Shown in pieces: positions 8,697 through 17,707 of a DNA stretch of 64,000 bases; the first letter of the stretch is position 1; each line of letters begins with the position of its first letter. Position numbers and translations under genes: made by a program. Origin of the DNA: Betaproteobacteria bacterium (lineage in GTDB: Bacteria; Pseudomonadota; Gammaproteobacteria; Burkholderiales; Rhodocyclaceae); assembly GCA_012026885.1 (NCBI GenBank), contig VEPL01000029.1, positions 1 through 64,000 of the forward strand, written 5' to 3'. The notes beneath the pieces were generated by a model. The model did not search any database and was not told the DNA's origin. It worked only from the letters and a program-made list of their open reading frames with translations.

Positions 8697-9295
8697 TCGG
8701 CATTCTCCTCGTCCTTGCGGCGCCGCTCGCCTTCGCGGGCGCACAACAGTACGAGCCACTCTCCGCCAGCATCCGGGCTGCGCTGCACAAGTCTGTCTCC
8801 GATGCGCGACCGCCGGCCAGTTCGTTTCGCAGCCCCATCGACGCCGCCGACTGGTTGAGCGAAATGTCGCGACGCCTGGAAAAACGCATTCCGAATGCCG
8901 ACTACCGGATCGACCTCTTGCGCAGCGTCCATTACGAGGCGACCCGTGCCGGCCTTGATCCGCAACTGGTACTCGGGTTGATGCAGGTGGAGTCCGGTTT
9001 CCGGAAGTACGCGGTATCGTCGGCTGGAGCACGCGGCTACATGCAGGTGATGCCCTTCTGGGTCACGCTCATCGGCAGCCCCGATGACTCGCTCTTCGAC
9101 CTGCGCAAGAACCTGCGCTACGGCTGCACCATCCTGCGTCATTACCTCGACATCGAGAAGGGTGATCTCTACCGTGCCCTCGGACGCTACAACGGAAGCC
9201 TCGGGCGCCCCGAATACCCGAACATGGTGCTTGCCGCCTGGCAGAAGCAGTGGAACTACGACAAGGCACCGCGCCTGGCACTTGGTGATCGCTGA
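8681..9295 (+). CDS. Lytic transglycosylase (SLT domain)
   Basis: Lytic transglycosylases cleave the glycan strands of peptidoglycan to 1,6-anhydro ends in the periplasm. The 204-residue protein has a cleavable signal (1 to about 20, ending AFA-GAQ) and a Slt-type lysozyme fold from about 75. The catalytic Glu104 lies in the MQVESGF motif, and [11 protein letters not shown] and ALGRYNGS motifs follow, as in family 1. The start is the GTG at 8681 with GAGAGG just upstream, inside the proS 3' end, which couples the two genes. A soluble or loosely bound enzyme is likely because no lipobox cysteine is present. Confidence 0.92.
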   Translation: MRRQLIGILLVLAAPLAFAGAQQYEPLSASIRAALHKSVSDARPPASSFRSPIDAADWLSEMSRRLEKRIPNADYRIDLLRSVHYEATRAGLDPQLVLGLMQVESGFRKYAVSSAGARGYMQVMPFWVTLIGSPDDSLFDLRKNLRYGCTILRHYLDIEKGDLYRALGRYNGSLGRPEYPNMVLAAWQKQWNYDKAPRLALGDR

Positions 9296-9353
9296 TACAC
9301 GCCGGCCGGCGCCGGTCACGGTCGATGGCTGAAATACCCCCGAAAACCGTTCC

Positions 9354-10709
9354 TCAGCGCATGCCAGGCAGCATGCCTTTCATGCCGCGCATGAGCTTGC
9401 CCAAGCCGCCCTTGCCCATCATCTTCATCATCTTCTGGGTCTGCTCGAACTGGTTGAGCAGGCGGTTAACCTCCTGAACCTGGACTCCGGCACCGGCGGC
9501 GATACGCCGCTTGCGGCTGGCCTTGATGAGTTCCGGCTTGGCCCGCTCGGCGGGCGTCATCGAATTGATGATGCCTTCGACACGGCCGACCATCTTGTTC
9601 TCGGCGCCAGCCGGCAATTGTCCCGCCGCCTGCGCGAACTGCGCGGGCATCTTGTCCATCAGTGCCGACAGCCCGCCCATGCTGCGCATCTGGGCAATCT
9701 GGTCCTTGAAATCGTTGAGGTCGAACCCCTTGCCCGATTTCAGCTTCTTAGCGAAGGCAACGGCCTTCTCCTCGTCGATGCCCTTGCGCGCTTCCTCGAT
9801 CAGCGACAAGACATCGCCCATGCCGAGGATGCGCGACGCCATGCGCTCGGGATGGAAGGCCTCGAGGCCGGACAGCTTCTCGCCGACCCCGGCGAACTTG
9901 ATTGGCTTCCCGGTCACGTGGCGGACCGATAGCGCTGCACCACCCCGCGCGTCACCATCGAGCTTGGTCAGTACGACTCCGGTCAGCGGCAGGGCCGCGT
10001 TGAACGCCTTTGCCGTGTTGACCGCATCCTGGCCGAGCATGGCGTCGACGACGAACAGCGTCTCGATCGGACTGACGGCCGCATGCAGGCGCTTGATTTC
10101 ATCCATCATTTCCTCGTCGACCGCGAGACGACCGGCGGTATCGACGAGCAGAACATCGTGATAGTGGCGCTTTGCCCAGTCGATCGCTGCCAGCGCAATG
10201 GCCTCCGGCTTCTCGCCGACGGCCGACGGGAAGAAATCGACTCCGGCCTGCCCGGCGACCGACTTCAACTGATCGATCGCGGCGGGCCGATAAACGTCGC
10301 AGGAGACGACAAGAACCTTCTTCTTGTGGTTTTCCTTGAGGAATTTCGCCAGCTTGCCAACCGTCGTCGTTTTGCCCGCACCCTGCAAGCCTGCCATCAG
10401 CACCACTGCGGGCGGTTGGGTGTTGAAGCGGATGCCCTCGTGGGCATCGCCCATGATGCGCGTCAGTTCGCGATGGACGACACCGACCAGGGCCTGGCCG
10501 GGGCTCAGCGCTCCAATCACCTCCTCGCCGACCGCCTGCTCACGAACAGCAGCCACGAAATCCTTGACCACCGGCAAGGCGACGTCAGCCTCGAGCAGCG
10601 CCATGCGCACTTCCCGCAGGGCGTCGGCAATATTGGATTCGGTCAGGCGGGCTTCCCCCCTGAGCGTCTTCATGACGCGTGAGAGGCGTGTCGTCAGGTT
10701 GTCGAGCAT
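9354..10709 (-). CDS. ffh: Signal recognition particle protein Ffh
   Basis: Ffh binds signal sequences of nascent inner-membrane proteins and, with 4.5S RNA, delivers them to FtsY. The 451-residue protein has the N domain, then the G domain with GLQGAGKTT near residue 105, DTAGR and TKLDGD. A methionine-rich M domain forms the C-terminus, ending in a run of Met, Lys and Gly (MMKMMGKGG, MRGMKGMLPGMR) that binds RNA and signal peptides. It stands alone on the minus strand, 29 bases from the divergent CcsA-like gene. The ffh/ypjD/corB neighbourhood is the same as in E. coli. Confidence 0.97.
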   Translation of the reverse strand: MLDNLTTRLSRVMKTLRGEARLTESNIADALREVRMALLEADVALPVVKDFVAAVREQAVGEEVIGALSPGQALVGVVHRELTRIMGDAHEGIRFNTQPPAVVLMAGLQGAGKTTTVGKLAKFLKENHKKKVLVVSCDVYRPAAIDQLKSVAGQAGVDFFPSAVGEKPEAIALAAIDWAKRHYHDVLLVDTAGRLAVDEEMMDEIKRLHAAVSPIETLFVVDAMLGQDAVNTAKAFNAALPLTGVVLTKLDGDARGGAALSVRHVTGKPIKFAGVGEKLSGLEAFHPERMASRILGMGDVLSLIEEARKGIDEEKAVAFAKKLKSGKGFDLNDFKDQIAQMRSMGGLSALMDKMPAQFAQAAGQLPAGAENKMVGRVEGIINSMTPAERAKPELIKASRKRRIAAGAGVQVQEVNRLLNQFEQTQKMMKMMGKGGLGKLMRGMKGMLPGMR

Positions 10710-10738
10710 GTGCTGGGGGCTTCAAGTAAAATTCAGGA

Positions 10739-11578
10739 ATGTCCGACATTGTAATTCAGCTTGCTCCCCACGCCCTTGCCGCGCTCGCCTATGGGTTGCT
10801 CGGCGCTCATTTCTGGAATACGCGCTGGCGTGAAGGCGAGAACCCGGGTGTCGCGCGCCCGATGCTGGGCTGGGAACGCGGGGCGATCGCTGCAGCCCTG
10901 ACGATCCATGCCTTCGCGCTCTATTCGGCACTTTTTTCCGATGCCGGCATGCGATTCTCGTTCAGCTTCGCGCTGTCCCTGATGATGTGGCTTGCCGTGC
11001 TGATCTACTGGCTCGAGAGCTTCATGGCGCGCATGGAAGGGCTGCAGCCCATGGTCCTGCCGCTCGCGGCCTTGTGCACGGCAATGCCGATGATTTTCCC
11101 GCAGGTCCACCTCGTGGCACACGCCTCGGCAACCGGCTTCAAGCTGCATTTCCTCGCGGCGATGCTGGCTTACAGCCTGCTTACCCTCTCGGCGCTACAC
11201 GCGATCTTCATGGGCTTTACCGAAAATGCGCTGCACCGGCGCAGCCTGCGGCGCAGCCTGGCGACCCTGCCGCCGCTGCTGACAATGGAATCGCTGCTGT
11301 TCCGCATGCTGCTGGCAGGCTTCGTCCTGCTCACGCTGACCGTCGGCAGCGGGGTGTTCTTTTCCGAGGCGCTGTTCGGCAAGCCCATGACACTCGATCA
11401 CAAGACCCTCTTCGCCTTCGCTTCCTGGGGAATCTTCGCCACGCTGCTGGTCGGTCGACACTTCTGGGGCTGGCGGGGCCGCCATGCGCTACGCCTGACT
11501 CTGGCCGGCTTTGCCCTGCTGCTGCTCGCCTATGTCGGCAGCCGCTTCGTCGCGGAAGTCGTACTCGGACGCCTCTGA
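10739..11578 (+). CDS. CcsA/YpjD-like cytochrome c assembly family membrane protein
   Basis: The family shares the heme-handling core of the cytochrome c assembly proteins CcsA and CcmC, but YpjD-type members have no proven role. The 279-residue protein has about eight hydrophobic segments spread over the whole length and conserved histidines in HLVAHASATGFKLHF and in RHFWGW. The ATG at 10739 has AGGA directly against it and a TAAAAT box ending 6 bases before the ATG, so transcription may begin at the start codon (leaderless mRNA). It is followed 3 bases later by the CorB-like gene, the conserved order of gammaproteobacterial ypjD-corB. Confidence 0.85.
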   Translation: MSDIVIQLAPHALAALAYGLLGAHFWNTRWREGENPGVARPMLGWERGAIAAALTIHAFALYSALFSDAGMRFSFSFALSLMMWLAVLIYWLESFMARMEGLQPMVLPLAALCTAMPMIFPQVHLVAHASATGFKLHFLAAMLAYSLLTLSALHAIFMGFTENALHRRSLRRSLATLPPLLTMESLLFRMLLAGFVLLTLTVGSGVFFSEALFGKPMTLDHKTLFAFASWGIFATLLVGRHFWGWRGRHALRLTLAGFALLLLAYVGSRFVAEVVLGRL

Positions 11579-11581
11579 GCC

Positions 11582-12853
11582 GTGGACGGCATCCCCCTGT
11601 CGGCGCTCTCGGTCACCCTGATCGTCCTTCTCGCGCTGTCGGGCTTCTTCTCGCTGAGCGAAACCGCGATGATGGCCGCGAACCGTTTCCGCCTGCGTCA
11701 CCTGGCCGGGAAGGGGCATCGCGGCGCTGCCAAAGCCATCGCGCTTCTGGAGCGCACCGACAAGATGCTGGGCGTCATCCTGCTGGGCAACAACCTGATC
11801 AACTCGGCCGCGGCAACGCTGGTCAGCGTCATCGCCATCGAAATGTTCGGGGAAGAGAAATGGGCTCTCGGTGCGGGAACGCTGGCCGTGACGTTCGCCA
11901 TTCTCGTCTTCTCGGAGATCACGCCCAAGATCATCGGGGCAACACATGCCGACCGCCTCGCCCTGGTCCTCGCCTTCATCCTGACACCGCTGCTGCGCCT
12001 GGCCTACCCCGCTGTCTGGTTCGTCAACCTCTTTGCCGGAGCACTGCTGAGACTGTTCCGGCTGGCGCCGAAGCCCGACGCCGGGGAAACGCGGCTTTCC
12101 CCTGAGGAGCTTCGCAGCCTTGTCCTCGAATCTTCGCACCTTATCCCGCACAAGCATCAGGCAATACTGGCAAGTCTATTCGACCTCAACACCATCACCG
12201 TCGAAGACGTGATGACTCCACGCGGGAACATTGAAATTCTGGATCTGGCGCAACCCTGGGAAGATGTTGTTGCCCAACTCGCCACCAGCCACCACAGCCG
12301 GCTGCCGGTCTGTCGCGCATCGCTCGACCAACTCGTCGGTCTGCTGCCGGCCCGGCGCCTGCTCGTGCGCCTCGGCGACGAGTCATTTTCCGAGGCCGAC
12401 ATCCTCGACCAGGTGCAGCCTTCTTATTACATCCCGGCTGGAACTGCCGCCTTTTCGCAGCTGGCATTCTTCCAGGAGAACCGGCAGCGGATCGGTTTCG
12501 TCGTCGATGAATACGGCGACATCCTCGGATTGCTGACCCTTGAGGACATCATCGAGGAATTCGTCGGCGAATTCACGACCTCCAACTCGGGGCTGGGGCA
12601 AGCCTTGGCCTGGGGCGACGACGGCAATTCGATCGTCGAGGGCGCGCGGCCCTTGCGCTACATTAACCGCCTGCTCGGGCTCCAGTTCCCGGTAGACGGC
12701 CCGAAGACGCTCAACGGTCTCATTCTCGAGCACTTTCGCGACATCCCCGAGGCCGGCGTCAGTTTCAAGCTGGCCGGGGTCACGGTTGAGGTCCTGCAGA
12801 CCAAGGACCGGAGCGTGGTAACCGCGCGACTGTATCGACCCGCAAAAGCCTGA
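11582..12853 (+). CDS. HlyC/CorC (CorB/CNNM) family transporter
   Basis: The family contains CNNM/CorB magnesium transporters and efflux regulators. The 423-residue protein has an N-terminal DUF21/CNNM membrane domain (about 1-185, with SGFFSLSETAMMAANRFRL and NNLINSAAATL motifs). A pair of CBS domains (about 195-325, VEDVMTPRGNI and GFVVDEYGDILGLLTLEDIIEEFVG) and a C-terminal CorC_HlyC domain to the end follow. The start is the GTG at 11582, three bases after the previous stop. Domain order and length are full. Magnesium or cobalt is the likely substrate from family knowledge. Confidence 0.92.
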   Translation: MDGIPLSALSVTLIVLLALSGFFSLSETAMMAANRFRLRHLAGKGHRGAAKAIALLERTDKMLGVILLGNNLINSAAATLVSVIAIEMFGEEKWALGAGTLAVTFAILVFSEITPKIIGATHADRLALVLAFILTPLLRLAYPAVWFVNLFAGALLRLFRLAPKPDAGETRLSPEELRSLVLESSHLIPHKHQAILASLFDLNTITVEDVMTPRGNIEILDLAQPWEDVVAQLATSHHSRLPVCRASLDQLVGLLPARRLLVRLGDESFSEADILDQVQPSYYIPAGTAAFSQLAFFQENRQRIGFVVDEYGDILGLLTLEDIIEEFVGEFTTSNSGLGQALAWGDDGNSIVEGARPLRYINRLLGLQFPVDGPKTLNGLILEHFRDIPEAGVSFKLAGVTVEVLQTKDRSVVTARLYRPAKA

Positions 12854-12934
12854 TTCCACGGCCAAACTGCTTTACAAACCCGGGGTCACGTAGCATCATC
12901 GGCCAATCTAGATGGAATCCGCGACGCGCACCCG

Positions 12935-14650
12935 ATGGCAGCCAACCCGAATTCGACGCCCTTGAGCGGACTTGCCCGTGCCTTGGTCCAGGCCGGCCGG
13001 CTCAAGGAAAGCGAAGCCGAAGAGTTGCAAAATCAGGCAGCAGCCGAAAAACATTCGCTGATAGAACAGGTCATCGCCAGCAAGAAGCTCGGTTCCCTCG
13101 ACTTGGCCCGCTTCGTCGCTGATACTTTCGGCTACCCGCTGCTCGACCTCGCCGCTTTCGACGACACGCACATCCCCGCGAGTGCAGTCGACCGCAAGCT
13201 GATCGCCGCGCACAAGATCATTCCCCTCAACCAGCGCGGCAACCGTCTCTCGGTTGCCCTCGCCGACCCGACCAATTTGCGGGCACTGGATGAAATCCGC
13301 TTCCAGACCGGCTTGGCAGTGGACCCTATCGTCGTCGAGCACCCGAAGCTGGTGCCACTGGTCGCCAAGCACTCGGAATCGGCCGCGGACGCCCTCAAGA
13401 ATCTGACCGACGACGAAATCAACCTCGACTTCCTCGACGAGGATTCCGCCGCCAAGACTGACGAGGCGGCTGGCCAGGACGTCGATGACGCCCCTGTCGT
13501 CAAGTTTATCCAGAAGATGCTGATCGATGCGATCAATGACGGTGCTTCGGATATCCATTTCGAGCCGTATGAGAAGTACTACCGCATCCGCTTCCGGGTC
13601 GATGGCATCCTCCGAGAAGCCGCCACCCCGCCGCTCGCCATCAAGGAAAAGCTCGCGTCGCGGATCAAGGTCATCTCGCGACTGAATATTGCCGAGAAGC
13701 GCGTCCCGCAGGACGGCCGCATGAAGCTCGTGCTCTCCAAGACGCGTGCGATCGACTTCCGCGTCAGCACGCTGCCGACGCTGCAGGGCGAGAAGATCGT
13801 GCTTCGTATTCTCGACCCGACCTCGGCCACACTCGGCATCGAAGCTCTCGGTTACGAGCCTGAACAGAAGCAGGTTTTGCTCGACGCCATTGCACGCCCT
13901 TACGGCATGATCCTGGTTACCGGACCGACCGGTTCCGGCAAGACCGTGTCGCTCTACACCTGCCTCAACCTCCTCAACAAGGAAGGCGTCAACATTTCGA
14001 CCGCGGAGGACCCGGCCGAAATCAATCTCGCCGGCATCAACCAGGTCAACGTCGATGACAAGGTCGGGCTGACCTTCGCGGCGGCCTTGCGTTCCTTCCT
14101 GCGTCAGGATCCGGACATCATCATGGTCGGCGAAATCCGCGACCTTGAAACCGCGGAGATCGCGGTCAAGGCGGCGCAGACCGGCCACCTCGTTCTGTCG
14201 ACCCTGCACACGAACGATGCGCCGCAGACCCTCACCCGCCTGATGAACATGGGACTGCCCGCATTCAATATCGCCTCCAGTGTCCTGCTGATCACCGCTC
14301 AGCGCCTTGCCCGCCGCTTGTGCACCTGCAAGAAGCCGATGGACGTACCCCGGCACGCTCTGCTAGAGGCTGGCTTTACCGAAGAGGATCTCGACGGCAG
14401 CTGGACGCTCTTTGGCCCCGGCGGCTGCGACCGCTGCAAGGGGTCGGGCTACAAGGGCCGGGTCGGTATCTACCAGGTCATGCCAATTTCGGAAGCGACG
14501 CAGCGCCTGATCATGGAGGGCGCCACCTCGCTCGACATCGACGCGCAGTCGAAGTTGGAAGGCGTCAAGAACCTCCGCCAGTCGGGGCTGCTGAAAGTCA
14601 AACAGGGGATGACTTCGCTCGACGAAGTGCTCAGTACAACGAATCTATAA
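12935..14650 (+). CDS. pilB: Type IV pilus assembly ATPase PilB
   Basis: PilB is the cytoplasmic hexameric motor that extends type IV pili. The 571-residue protein has an N-terminal MshEN/GSPII_E domain (about 20-150), a linker, and an ATPase domain with Walker A GPTGSGKT near residue 330, an Asp box and His box. It also has the Walker B region and a four-cysteine zinc site (CTCKK and CDRCKG, near 465 and 495). The ATG at 12935 follows only a weak ribosome site. It is first in pilB-pilC-pilD, the standard order, 17 bases ahead of pilC. PilT and the pilins are not in this window. Confidence 0.95.
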   Translation: MAANPNSTPLSGLARALVQAGRLKESEAEELQNQAAAEKHSLIEQVIASKKLGSLDLARFVADTFGYPLLDLAAFDDTHIPASAVDRKLIAAHKIIPLNQRGNRLSVALADPTNLRALDEIRFQTGLAVDPIVVEHPKLVPLVAKHSESAADALKNLTDDEINLDFLDEDSAAKTDEAAGQDVDDAPVVKFIQKMLIDAINDGASDIHFEPYEKYYRIRFRVDGILREAATPPLAIKEKLASRIKVISRLNIAEKRVPQDGRMKLVLSKTRAIDFRVSTLPTLQGEKIVLRILDPTSATLGIEALGYEPEQKQVLLDAIARPYGMILVTGPTGSGKTVSLYTCLNLLNKEGVNISTAEDPAEINLAGINQVNVDDKVGLTFAAALRSFLRQDPDIIMVGEIRDLETAEIAVKAAQTGHLVLSTLHTNDAPQTLTRLMNMGLPAFNIASSVLLITAQRLARRLCTCKKPMDVPRHALLEAGFTEEDLDGSWTLFGPGGCDRCKGSGYKGRVGIYQVMPISEATQRLIMEGATSLDIDAQSKLEGVKNLRQSGLLKVKQGMTSLDEVLSTTNL

Positions 14651-14667
14651 TCTAAAGGACATATCGG

Positions 14668-15894
14668 ATGGCGACCGCAGCGAAGCCCAAGGCCCTGGCC
14701 GTCAAGGAAACCACTTTTCTCTGGGAGGGGAAAAACAAGGACGGAAAGATGGTGCGCGGCGAAATTCGCGGCGCCAGCGAGACCGTCGTCCAGACCGCCC
14801 TGCGCCGCCAGGGGATCAGCAACGCCAAAGTCAAGAAGCAACGTTTCAAGACTGGCGGCAAGGTTACCGAGAAGGACATCGCGCTGTTTACACGCCAACT
14901 GGCGACGATGATGAAATCGGGCGTCCCCCTCTTGCAAGCCTTCGACATCGTCGGCCGCGGGCATGCCAACCCGGCCGTCGGCAAACTGCTGATCGATATC
15001 AAGACCGATGTCGAGACCGGCAGCTCGCTGTCGCAAGCCTTCCGCAAGTTCCCGCTGTATTTCGACACCCTCTACTGCAACCTGGTTGCCGCCGGTGAGC
15101 AGGCGGGTATTCTCGACGCGCTTCTTGACCGCCTGGCCACCTACAAGGAAAAGATCCTGGCGATCAAGAGCAAGATCAAGTCGGCGCTCTTCTACCCGAT
15201 CGCGGTCATCGTCGTCGCCTTCGTCATCACGGCGGTGATCATGATCTTCGTCATCCCGTCGTTCAAATCGGTTTTCGCCAGTTTCGGTGCCGATCTGCCA
15301 GCACTGACCTTGGCCGTCATCGCTATGTCGGATTTCTTCGTCCAGTACTGGTACCTGATCTTCGGCATCGTCTTCGGCGGCGTATATGGCTTCTTCGCTG
15401 CATGGAAGCGTTCTGAGAAGATGCAGATCGTCATGGACCGCCTGCTTCTGCGTGCCCCGATTTTCGGCGACATCATCCGCAAGGCGGTCATCGCCCGCTG
15501 GACGCGGACGCTGTCGACCATGTTCGCAGCAGGTGTCCCGCTGGTTGAGTCACTCGAATCCGTTGGTGGCGCGGCCGGAAACTATGTATACAAGCTCGCG
15601 ACGAGACAAATTCAGAGCGAGGTGGCCACCGGCACCAGCCTGACCCAATCGATGACCGCGACCGAACTCTTCCCCAACATGGTCACGCAGATGGTCGCGA
15701 TCGGCGAAGAGTCGGGCGCCCTCGATTCGATGCTCTCCAAGGTCGCTGATTTCTTCGAGGCCGAGGTTGACGATGCAGTTGAGGCGATGTCCAGCCTGAT
15801 GGAACCGATGATCATGGTCATCCTCGGCTCGCTCATCGGCACCATGGTCGTCGCGATGTACCTGCCGATCTTCAAGCTCGGCTCCGTGGTCTGA
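14668..15894 (+). CDS. pilC: Type IV pilus inner-membrane platform protein PilC
   Basis: PilC is the membrane platform on which PilB acts to add pilin subunits. The 408-residue protein has the two repeated GSPII_F cytoplasmic domains (about 70-195 and 275-395) and three transmembrane helices near 172-200, 220-245 and 375-402. Motifs such as FTRQLATMMKSGVPL and VAIGEESGAL are clear. The start ATG has AAAGGA 9 bases upstream. Its stop overlaps the pilD start by one base. Confidence 0.95.
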   Translation: MATAAKPKALAVKETTFLWEGKNKDGKMVRGEIRGASETVVQTALRRQGISNAKVKKQRFKTGGKVTEKDIALFTRQLATMMKSGVPLLQAFDIVGRGHANPAVGKLLIDIKTDVETGSSLSQAFRKFPLYFDTLYCNLVAAGEQAGILDALLDRLATYKEKILAIKSKIKSALFYPIAVIVVAFVITAVIMIFVIPSFKSVFASFGADLPALTLAVIAMSDFFVQYWYLIFGIVFGGVYGFFAAWKRSEKMQIVMDRLLLRAPIFGDIIRKAVIARWTRTLSTMFAAGVPLVESLESVGGAAGNYVYKLATRQIQSEVATGTSLTQSMTATELFPNMVTQMVAIGEESGALDSMLSKVADFFEAEVDDAVEAMSSLMEPMIMVILGSLIGTMVVAMYLPIFKLGSVV

Positions 15895-16745
15895 TGTATG
15901 TCGAAGCGGGAGCGGGGCTGGCTGCAGCTGCCGGCCTGCTCGGCTTGTGCATCGGCAGCTTCCTGAACGTGGTGATCCATCGTCTGCCCAGGATGATGGA
16001 ACGCGAGTGGCAGGCACAATGCGCGGAAATGCGCGGGGACGCACCGTCGACCCCGACGGAGTCGCTTACACTCGCCCGACCGCGTTCGCGGTGCCCGGCC
16101 TGCGGCCATCAGATCAGCGCCTGGCAGAATATCCCGGTGCTCAGTTACCTGCTGCTGCGCGGTCGTTGCGCTGCCTGCCACGCGCCGATATCGGTGCGCT
16201 ATCCGCTCGTCGAGGCATTGACCGGTCTGTTGTCCGCCTATCTCGTCTGGCGTTTCGGACCGACCCTGCAGGCGGCCGGCGCATTGCTCCTGCTCTGGGC
16301 ACTGATTGCGCTGACCGGCATCGACCTCGACACGCAACTCCTCCCCGACACGATCACGCTTCCCCTGCTGTGGGCAGGGCTGCTGCTCAACATCAGCGGC
16401 ACCTTCGCCGACCTCGAGTCTGCGGTCCTCGGCGCCATCGCCGGCTACCTTTCGCTGTGGTCGGTGTTCTGGGCATTCAAGCTGACCACCGGCAAGGAAG
16501 GGATGGGCTACGGCGACTTCAAGCTGCTCGCCGCCCTCGGGGCTTGGCTGGGCTGGCAAATGCTGCCAGCAGTTATCCTGCTGTCGTCGGTAGTGGGTGC
16601 AATCGTCGGCCTGACGCTCATCGTCGCCGCCCGCCGTGGCCGCAACATCCCCATCCCGTTCGGCCCTTACCTCGCGGCCGCCGGCCTGATTGCGCTGCTC
16701 TGGGGCCCACAACTAAACCGCAGCTACCTCGGCCTGCTCGCTTGA
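15894..16745 (+). CDS. pilD: Prepilin peptidase and N-methyltransferase PilD
   Basis: PilD cuts the leader of type IV prepilins and N-methylates the new end, using two membrane aspartates. The 283-residue protein shows the N-terminal methylase-like cytoplasmic loop with two CxxC zinc pairs (CPACGHQ and CAACHAP, about residues 65-92). It also shows the two catalytic aspartates, one in LTGIDLDTQLLPD and one in the GMGYGDFKLLAALG (GxGD) motif, and about eight hydrophobic segments. It overlaps pilC by one base (TGATG). The coaE and yacG genes that often follow pilD are missing; fmdB comes instead. Confidence 0.95.
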   Translation: MYVEAGAGLAAAAGLLGLCIGSFLNVVIHRLPRMMEREWQAQCAEMRGDAPSTPTESLTLARPRSRCPACGHQISAWQNIPVLSYLLLRGRCAACHAPISVRYPLVEALTGLLSAYLVWRFGPTLQAAGALLLLWALIALTGIDLDTQLLPDTITLPLLWAGLLLNISGTFADLESAVLGAIAGYLSLWSVFWAFKLTTGKEGMGYGDFKLLAALGAWLGWQMLPAVILLSSVVGAIVGLTLIVAARRGRNIPIPFGPYLAAAGLIALLWGPQLNRSYLGLLA

Positions 16746-16817
16746 AATAGCGCGCCCTGCCCCGATCTCCGGGGAGATGTGCTTATCGTCTATAATTCAA
16801 GGTTTTGGAGGATTCCC

Positions 16818-17075
16818 ATGCCGATCTACGAATATCGCTGTGACTCCTGCGGATTGCAGAAGGAGCACCTGCAGAAGCTGAGCGACGCACCGCTCACGAA
16901 CTGCCCCGACTGCGGGAGGGAGACCTATGCCAAGTTGCTTTCGGCAGCCGGGTTCCAGCTCAAGGGCAGCGGATGGTACGCGACCGACTTCAAATCCGGC
17001 GGCAAGAAGGCCGACAAGGCGCCGCCCCCCTGCCAGACCGGCGAAGGCAGTTGTTCGACGTGCGCAGCCAGCTGA
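16818..17075 (+). CDS. FmdB-type zinc ribbon protein
   Basis: The protein belongs to the FmdB/CxxC_CxxC_SSSS family of small putative regulators of unknown function. The 85-residue product starts MPIYEYRCDSCG and has two CxxC pairs (residues 8-11 and about 29-32) that form a zinc ribbon. A Ser/Lys linker and a second cysteine cluster at the C-terminus (CQTGEGSCSTC) follow. GGAGG lies 6 bases before the ATG at 16818, and a TATAAT box lies at 16791-16796, so it opens a new unit that runs through DUF502 to aspS. The fmdB-DUF502-aspS order is common in betaproteobacteria. Confidence 0.9.
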   Translation: MPIYEYRCDSCGLQKEHLQKLSDAPLTNCPDCGRETYAKLLSAAGFQLKGSGWYATDFKSGGKKADKAPPPCQTGEGSCSTCAAS

Positions 17076-17689
17076 TCAAGCGCTATTTCATCACGGGACT
17101 CCTGATCTGGGTCCCGCTGGTCATCACCGTCTGGGTACTGTCGGTGATCGTCAACACGCTCGACCAGTCGCTGCACCTGCTACCCATCGCGGTCCACCCG
17201 AAGAATCTCTTCGGATTCTCCATTCCCGGCGCCGGCGCAGTACTTACCCTGCTGATGATTTTCCTGACCGGCCTGCTCGCCGCCAATTTCATCGGCCAGA
17301 AGCTGGTCGTCTGGTGGGACAAGCTGCTGTCCCGAATCCCGGTCGTCAACTCCGTCTACAAGAGCGTCAAGCAGGTTTCCGACACGCTCTTCGCACCCAA
17401 CGGCAACGCCTTCCGCAAGGCGCTCCTGGTCCAGTACCCGCGCCAGGGCAGCTGGACGATCGCCTTCCTGACCGGCACGCCGGGCGGGGACGTCATCAAT
17501 CACCTCGACGGCAGCTACGTCAGTGTTTACGTCCCGACGACGCCGAACCCGACCTCCGGCTTCTTCCTGATGATGCCTGCCAAGGACGTCATCGAGCTCG
17601 ACATGACCGTCGACGAAGCGCTCAAGTACATCATCTCGATGGGCGTCGTCGCCCCGCCGCCGCACGCCCGCGTCATCACCAATACATAG
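17060..17689 (+). CDS. DUF502 family membrane protein
   Basis: The function is unknown. The GTG at 17060 is chosen because it gives the family's usual short basic N-terminus (RSQLIKRYFITGLL) before the first membrane helix; it overlaps fmdB by 16 bases. The 209-residue protein has two transmembrane segments (about 12-36 and 55-82) and a soluble C-terminal domain. That domain carries the conserved IPVVNSVYKSVKQ and PTTPNPTSGF motifs. A TTG at 17051 is another possible start. Conserved linkage to aspS suggests co-transcription rather than a shared pathway. Confidence 0.87.
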   Translation: MRSQLIKRYFITGLLIWVPLVITVWVLSVIVNTLDQSLHLLPIAVHPKNLFGFSIPGAGAVLTLLMIFLTGLLAANFIGQKLVVWWDKLLSRIPVVNSVYKSVKQVSDTLFAPNGNAFRKALLVQYPRQGSWTIAFLTGTPGGDVINHLDGSYVSVYVPTTPNPTSGFFLMMPAKDVIELDMTVDEALKYIISMGVVAPPPHARVITNT

Positions 17690-17707
17690 AACCCCACGGA
17701 AAGCTTC

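Noticed and set aside
12908..14356. 482-codon minus-strand frame opposite pilB
   Set aside because: Antisense shadow of pilB; composition is that of reversed codons and there is no family resemblance.
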